DNA of 64,000 nt from Liolophura sinensis (taxonomy: Eukaryota > Mollusca > Polyplacophora > Chitonida > Chitonidae): positions 71,824,028-71,888,027 of the forward strand of contig NC_088295.1 in assembly GCF_032854445.1 (NCBI RefSeq), in the 5' to 3' direction. Position numbers and translations under genes: made by a program. Each line of letters opens with the position of its first letter. Within the stretch, counting starts at the first letter, position 1. The notes under the pieces were generated by a model. That model worked only from the letters and a program-made list of their open reading frames with translations, did not search any database and was not told the DNA's origin. Below are positions 60,900 to 64,000 of this stretch, piece after piece.

Positions 60900-61172
60900 A
60901 GTGAGATGCATACGTCCTATGCAGAGCCTATAGAGAACATTCCGTTCAGCGTGCAGTTTAGATAACGTCTTGCTTTTCGTGTGCATAGTTAGGGTTGTAA
61001 TCCAGTCCAAAATAATCGCAAAAACGTACAGACCGTGTTGCATGAAAAGGGACACGTAACGTCAGTCAAACTCAAGGTAACGTCGCTGAAGTTTAAAGAA
61101 CAAAATCGCTGTACGAACGACAGAGAACGTAACTACAGCGAACGTCAACGTCACATAAAGACGTTCGCGTCC
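60900..61172 (+). promoter_or_regulatory. ACGT / CRE-like motif cluster upstream of the 61.2-kb gene
   Basis: About ten ACGT tetramers occur in 270 bases, several in the context AACGTCA or TGACGTT (half or near-full CREB/ATF sites): near 60909, 60964, 61022, 61051, 61056, 61078, 61126, 61143, 61149 and 61160. This density stands out from the AT-rich surroundings. Promoter function is inferred. Confidence 0.4.
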
Positions 61173-61239
61173 TAAAATTTATATGCGTGTGAATTTGATT
61201 CCGTTGTGTACTCAGATAGTTATAGGGAATGATGCATGC

Positions 61240-61558
61240 ATGAAGTTAATCATGGACCTTAGCAATGTGCTAATGAAGAGTGCCTTGCTGGACAGCTCTG
61301 GAAACATGGGTCTGTCCAGTTTGTTTGGATCGATGGGAGACTTTTACGACAACGGTGCCAGAAGAGATGCCAAGTCTTCTGGGAACAGACGAAATACGTC
61401 CTACGGGGACAACAGAATTTACACATCTAAATACCGACAGTCCTGGGACCCTAGTTTCGAGGAATGCAACGACGAAGATGAGCTTGCCGAAGAATTGGCG
61501 AACAGAGCGATACTTTCGGCCACAATGAACGAGGACGACGAGGACAGTTTTGGAATAG
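61240..61558 (+). CDS. unrecognised gene, coding exon 1
   Basis: Donor ATAG|GTACGT. It encodes MKLIMDLSNVLMKSALLDSS, then a Gly/Ser/Arg region and an acidic stretch. Base composition is markedly more GC-rich than its flanks. Confidence 0.65.
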
Positions 61559-61826
61559 GTACGTCCCTATATATGTAGATTAAATGCATTAGGTTATTTG
61601 ATCTGATAAGGCCTATAGTACGGTAGAGTGTCATCGACATTTATATTTTTATTTTAGTTTTGTGACCTTTTCTTTGGTTTCCAACTGAGTGAAAACAGTT
61701 ATCGCCTATGTTAAAAAGTTTTCACCATGTTGAAACATGTGGAAACTCAAGTGACACAAGAAGTGTCTTCGCGTCTTCGAACCCACGGACTAAAGATGGC
61801 AGAATATTATGTATACACACAAAATA

Positions 61827-61905
<79 letters not shown>

Positions 61906-63736
61906 TGTGTTGTCATATATGTTGTTATTGTCTGGTGAACGCTGTTTTACCGTTTTACCTCACCACTGGACTATTTCGATCCAGAGTATGGCAATGTATA
62001 ACGTTTCAACCCTGTTGAAAACCTTTTCACATTGGTGATAACTGTTTCACAAGACTTCCAAAAAAATGTACATGTAAATATCATATATAGGACACCATGG
62101 ATAACTGTCTGAAGGTCAAGTATAGATGAAGTTCCAGGACGTGATGCTGGCCTTGTATCGGCCTTTAACAATATGTGCAAACTAAAAGCTGGACATAATA
62201 TATGGTACTGACAACTACCACGACAAATGTGTAGAGCCGCATTCTTGTATGTGTGCACTGAATTTTGTGTCATTAAGCTTTATCAGCCTTCAGATAACCA
62301 AACAAATGTATATAATTGCAGATAACTACACTGCCATGTGTAATATATGATAGCGGAAAGCAGTTATTATACTGTTCCTTTTTGCAGCCAGATCAAATGA
62401 CACATCGGGCAGAAAACCCAGAGACTACATGAACCAACCGAGGAGAAAAATCGTGCCGATAGAAAGTTTGATCAAAGGTGAAAAGTACAAGAAATCGCCA
62501 AATAAGCTGGATCGAAAAATAAAGCGAGTGAAAAACAGGCAAGATTCTGCAGAGGACGTGATTTATATGGCTGAAGAGGTACCCACGGGTAGCACCCAGC
62601 CCCCGCCCGGTATGCCTCCGGGTCCTACCATTTGCCTTCCCCTCCATACTTACAGGTATATGGATAGGTGTATTGTCTATAAACATATCTAAAGTGTCAT
62701 CTTATTTAGTTTTATTCTATGCCTATAAATTTGGCCGACATGATAGTGAATTTTGTTGTGACTTTTGTAGACTGAACTGACTTAGCACAGCGATAACCTA
62801 TGTACAAAAACGCCAAAAAAGAAAAAAAAATTAAAATATTGTATGGAAATTTCATGCCTGCAGCACGCTACAAATTGGCAACCCTGTAGCTGAACGATAC
62901 ACTTTGTTTATACATAGTTGCTAAGTGCTGTGCGTGTTGTGAGCCACACCATGCGGCCAACGAGTTTAGTACTTACCACGACTCTGTTGGCCTGTAAGGC
63001 TACATTATTTTTTTGTTACAACAAACATTGCTTTTCTTGAAGTTGAATGATGACACATAAATGCCAAAGTTTCTTGGTTTACATGAATGAAATTGGCACT
63101 ACACCAGATTTGTACTGATTTTAACAAAATCCAGAAGCATTCCTTCAAGGACTCTACAAATTTGGATGAGCAATTTAACGTTTCAACACCTTATGGAAAA
63201 CTTTTGTTACAGGAGAATGATATCGGCCGAGATCGCGGCAGAAGGGAGGTTCATGCAGGAATACTACGCTCATTCAATGCAATGTCTGATGAACGAAAAG
63301 GACGCTGCTCTACGCACCCAGATTTTCTGGCAAGGTAAAAAGGACAAGTGAAATAAAAATAAGCTACTCCTACCGGTAGTTGACTTTTTTTTCAGCTTAA
63401 GCTATTCATAGTATAAAAATGGCGTCGCCCTGTGCATATATATTATTTCAGTCTATGGACGATGTTGTAAAGTTATTCATGATTTTGCGGATCTAAACCT
63501 CTGGTGCCATATCTAGAGGGCAAATTCCCATGCAGGTTTTTTTTTTTCAAATCAACGTAATTGAACACGGACTACAGCACTTTTTGTCGTCTATAATTAC
63601 ATACACTGTGGCGTTCGATGTACGTGGTGGGCATAAAGCGGATATATATACTGTATGCTACGTTTCATTTCTCCATTCAGTTCCAGCGATATCAAATCTA
63701 CAACTACGAAGGCATACACCTGGATGGTCCACATAA
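61240..63736 (+). CDS. unrecognised four-exon gene, about 254 residues
   Basis: Exons 61240-61558, 62388-62655, 63213-63334 and 63681-63736 join with consistent phases (1, 2, 1) and GT..AG ends, stopping at TAA 63734-63736. Exon 1 could also start at 61252 or continue upstream, since there is an acceptor-like CTCAG ending at 61215 and the frame is open to 61183. The protein is soluble and charged. Residues ~75-105 are acidic (ECNDEDELAEELANRAIL, then NEDDEDSFG). Residues ~107-160 are strongly basic (RRKIVPIESLIKGEKYKKS, KLDRKIKRVKNR). A Pro/Gly-rich linker (TQPPPGMPPGPT) follows, then a helical-looking stretch (RMISAEIAAEGRFMQEYYAH). No known family was recognised. Charge and composition suggest a nuclear or nucleic-acid-associated protein, but that is only a guess. 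Confidence 0.6.
61559..62387 (+). other. intron 1 of the unrecognised gene
   Basis: It contains the long (AT)n tract and no other recognised element. Confidence 0.55.
61829..61903. repeat. (AT)n microsatellite, about 37 units
   Basis: An uninterrupted AT run in the first intron of the unrecognised gene. It creates Ile-Tyr open frames on both strands that are not genes. Confidence 0.97.
62388..62655 (+). CDS. unrecognised gene, coding exon 2
   Basis: Acceptor CTTTTTGCAG. The end at ACAG|GTATAT (62655) is used here. An alternative donor GAGGAG-like GAAGAG|GTACCC at 62578 lies 77 nt upstream and changes the frame downstream. The exon encodes the Lys/Arg-rich central part. Confidence 0.62.
62656..63212 (+). 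other. intron 2 of the unrecognised gene
   Basis: AT-rich with an A-rich run near 62815-62835. Nothing else recognised. Confidence 0.55.
63213..63334 (+). CDS. unrecognised gene, coding exon 3
   Basis: Acceptor TTTTGTTACAG, donor CAAG|GTAAAA. In the preferred frame it encodes RMISAEIAAEGRFMQEYYAH and then SMQCLMNEKDAALRTQIFWQ, with helical heptad-like character. A second frame is also open through the whole exon. Confidence 0.6.
63681..63736 (+). CDS. unrecognised gene, coding exon 4 (end)
   Basis: Acceptor TTTCTCCATTCAG. It encodes VPAISNLQLRRHTPGWST and TAA in the preferred frame. If the upstream alternative donor is used, the frame continues instead to a TAG at about 63850. Confidence 0.5.
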
Positions 63737-64000
63737 AGTTTCAAAACTTTCTGTGTCCTCCTGGTGTCAATTACGTTTTTTTATTACGTTTTGTTAAAGC
63801 ATTAACATGTCGACAACTAGATCTGAGGCCTGTTTCATTCATACCAGCTTAGCTCTCTGAACTTAATGTGGAAGGTAAGCTGGGAACATGGCCAATCGAT
63901 CTCAGAGCTAGTCGACAACTATAAAATTTTACTTATGTTTGGACCTATTACTTGGAGTTATATCAAAATATCACAATATATTATCCTAATTTATTACTTG

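Larger units (their letters stand above)
57473..61215. other. intergenic region between divergent genes
   Basis: It separates the ATXN7L3 start (minus) from the unrecognised plus-strand gene. It holds a (CAA)n run near 57565-57580, two SINE copies (59.03 and 59.34 kb) and, at its right end, an ACGT-motif cluster. The 89-codon plus-strand frame at 60236-60505 has no recognisable motif or clear splice sites. Confidence 0.55.

Noticed and set aside
61722-62038. Ile-Tyr repeat proteins on both strands
   Set aside because: They are translations of the (AT)n microsatellite.

Overview
The window is eukaryotic genomic DNA, most likely from a lophotrochozoan invertebrate (a mollusc-like or brachiopod-like animal). 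The reasons are AT-rich DNA with short exons in long introns bounded by GT..AG, two animal gene families with clear homology, a tRNA-derived SINE of the type common in those genomes, and a great many copies of the palindromes ACATGT and TACATGTA. The species cannot be read from the sequence. There are no operons, CRISPR arrays or bacterial genes.

Layout. (1) About 0.1-21.3 kb, minus strand: a DLGAP (GKAP/SAPAP, disks large-associated protein) homologue. Four exons cover the start codon and most of the protein, with one 16-kb intron; the last C-terminal exon(s) lie off the left edge. (2) About 21.3-36.7 kb: no recognised coding exon. This is either upstream DNA or the first intron of the DLGAP homologue, and it holds a striking imperfect palindrome of about 610 bp centred near 30.53 kb. 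(3) About 36.7-37.1 kb: a candidate divergent promoter. (4) About 37-43.3 kb, plus strand: a two-coding-exon gene for an 80-residue single-span, probably mitochondrial, protein. (5) About 44.7-46.75 kb: satellite-like arrays, including an alternating 112/122-bp higher-order repeat. (6) 49.6-57.5 kb, minus strand: a complete ATXN7L3 (SGF11) gene, reconstructed as 12 coding exons with every splice phase consistent and encoding about 325 residues. It contains 17-nt and 26-nt microexons, and two introns filled with tandem repeats of 5'-splice-site-like sequence. (7) 61.2-63.7 kb, plus strand: an unrecognised four-exon gene, head-to-head with ATXN7L3, with a cluster of ACGT motifs just upstream.

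The genes do not form one pathway. DLGAP is a scaffold protein at synapses and cell junctions, ATXN7L3 is a chromatin deubiquitinase cofactor, and the other two are unassigned. Most other open frames are by-products of tandem repeats, SINEs or antisense reading of exons. Exon boundaries were read by eye from splice motifs, phase and homology; no alignment or expression data were available.
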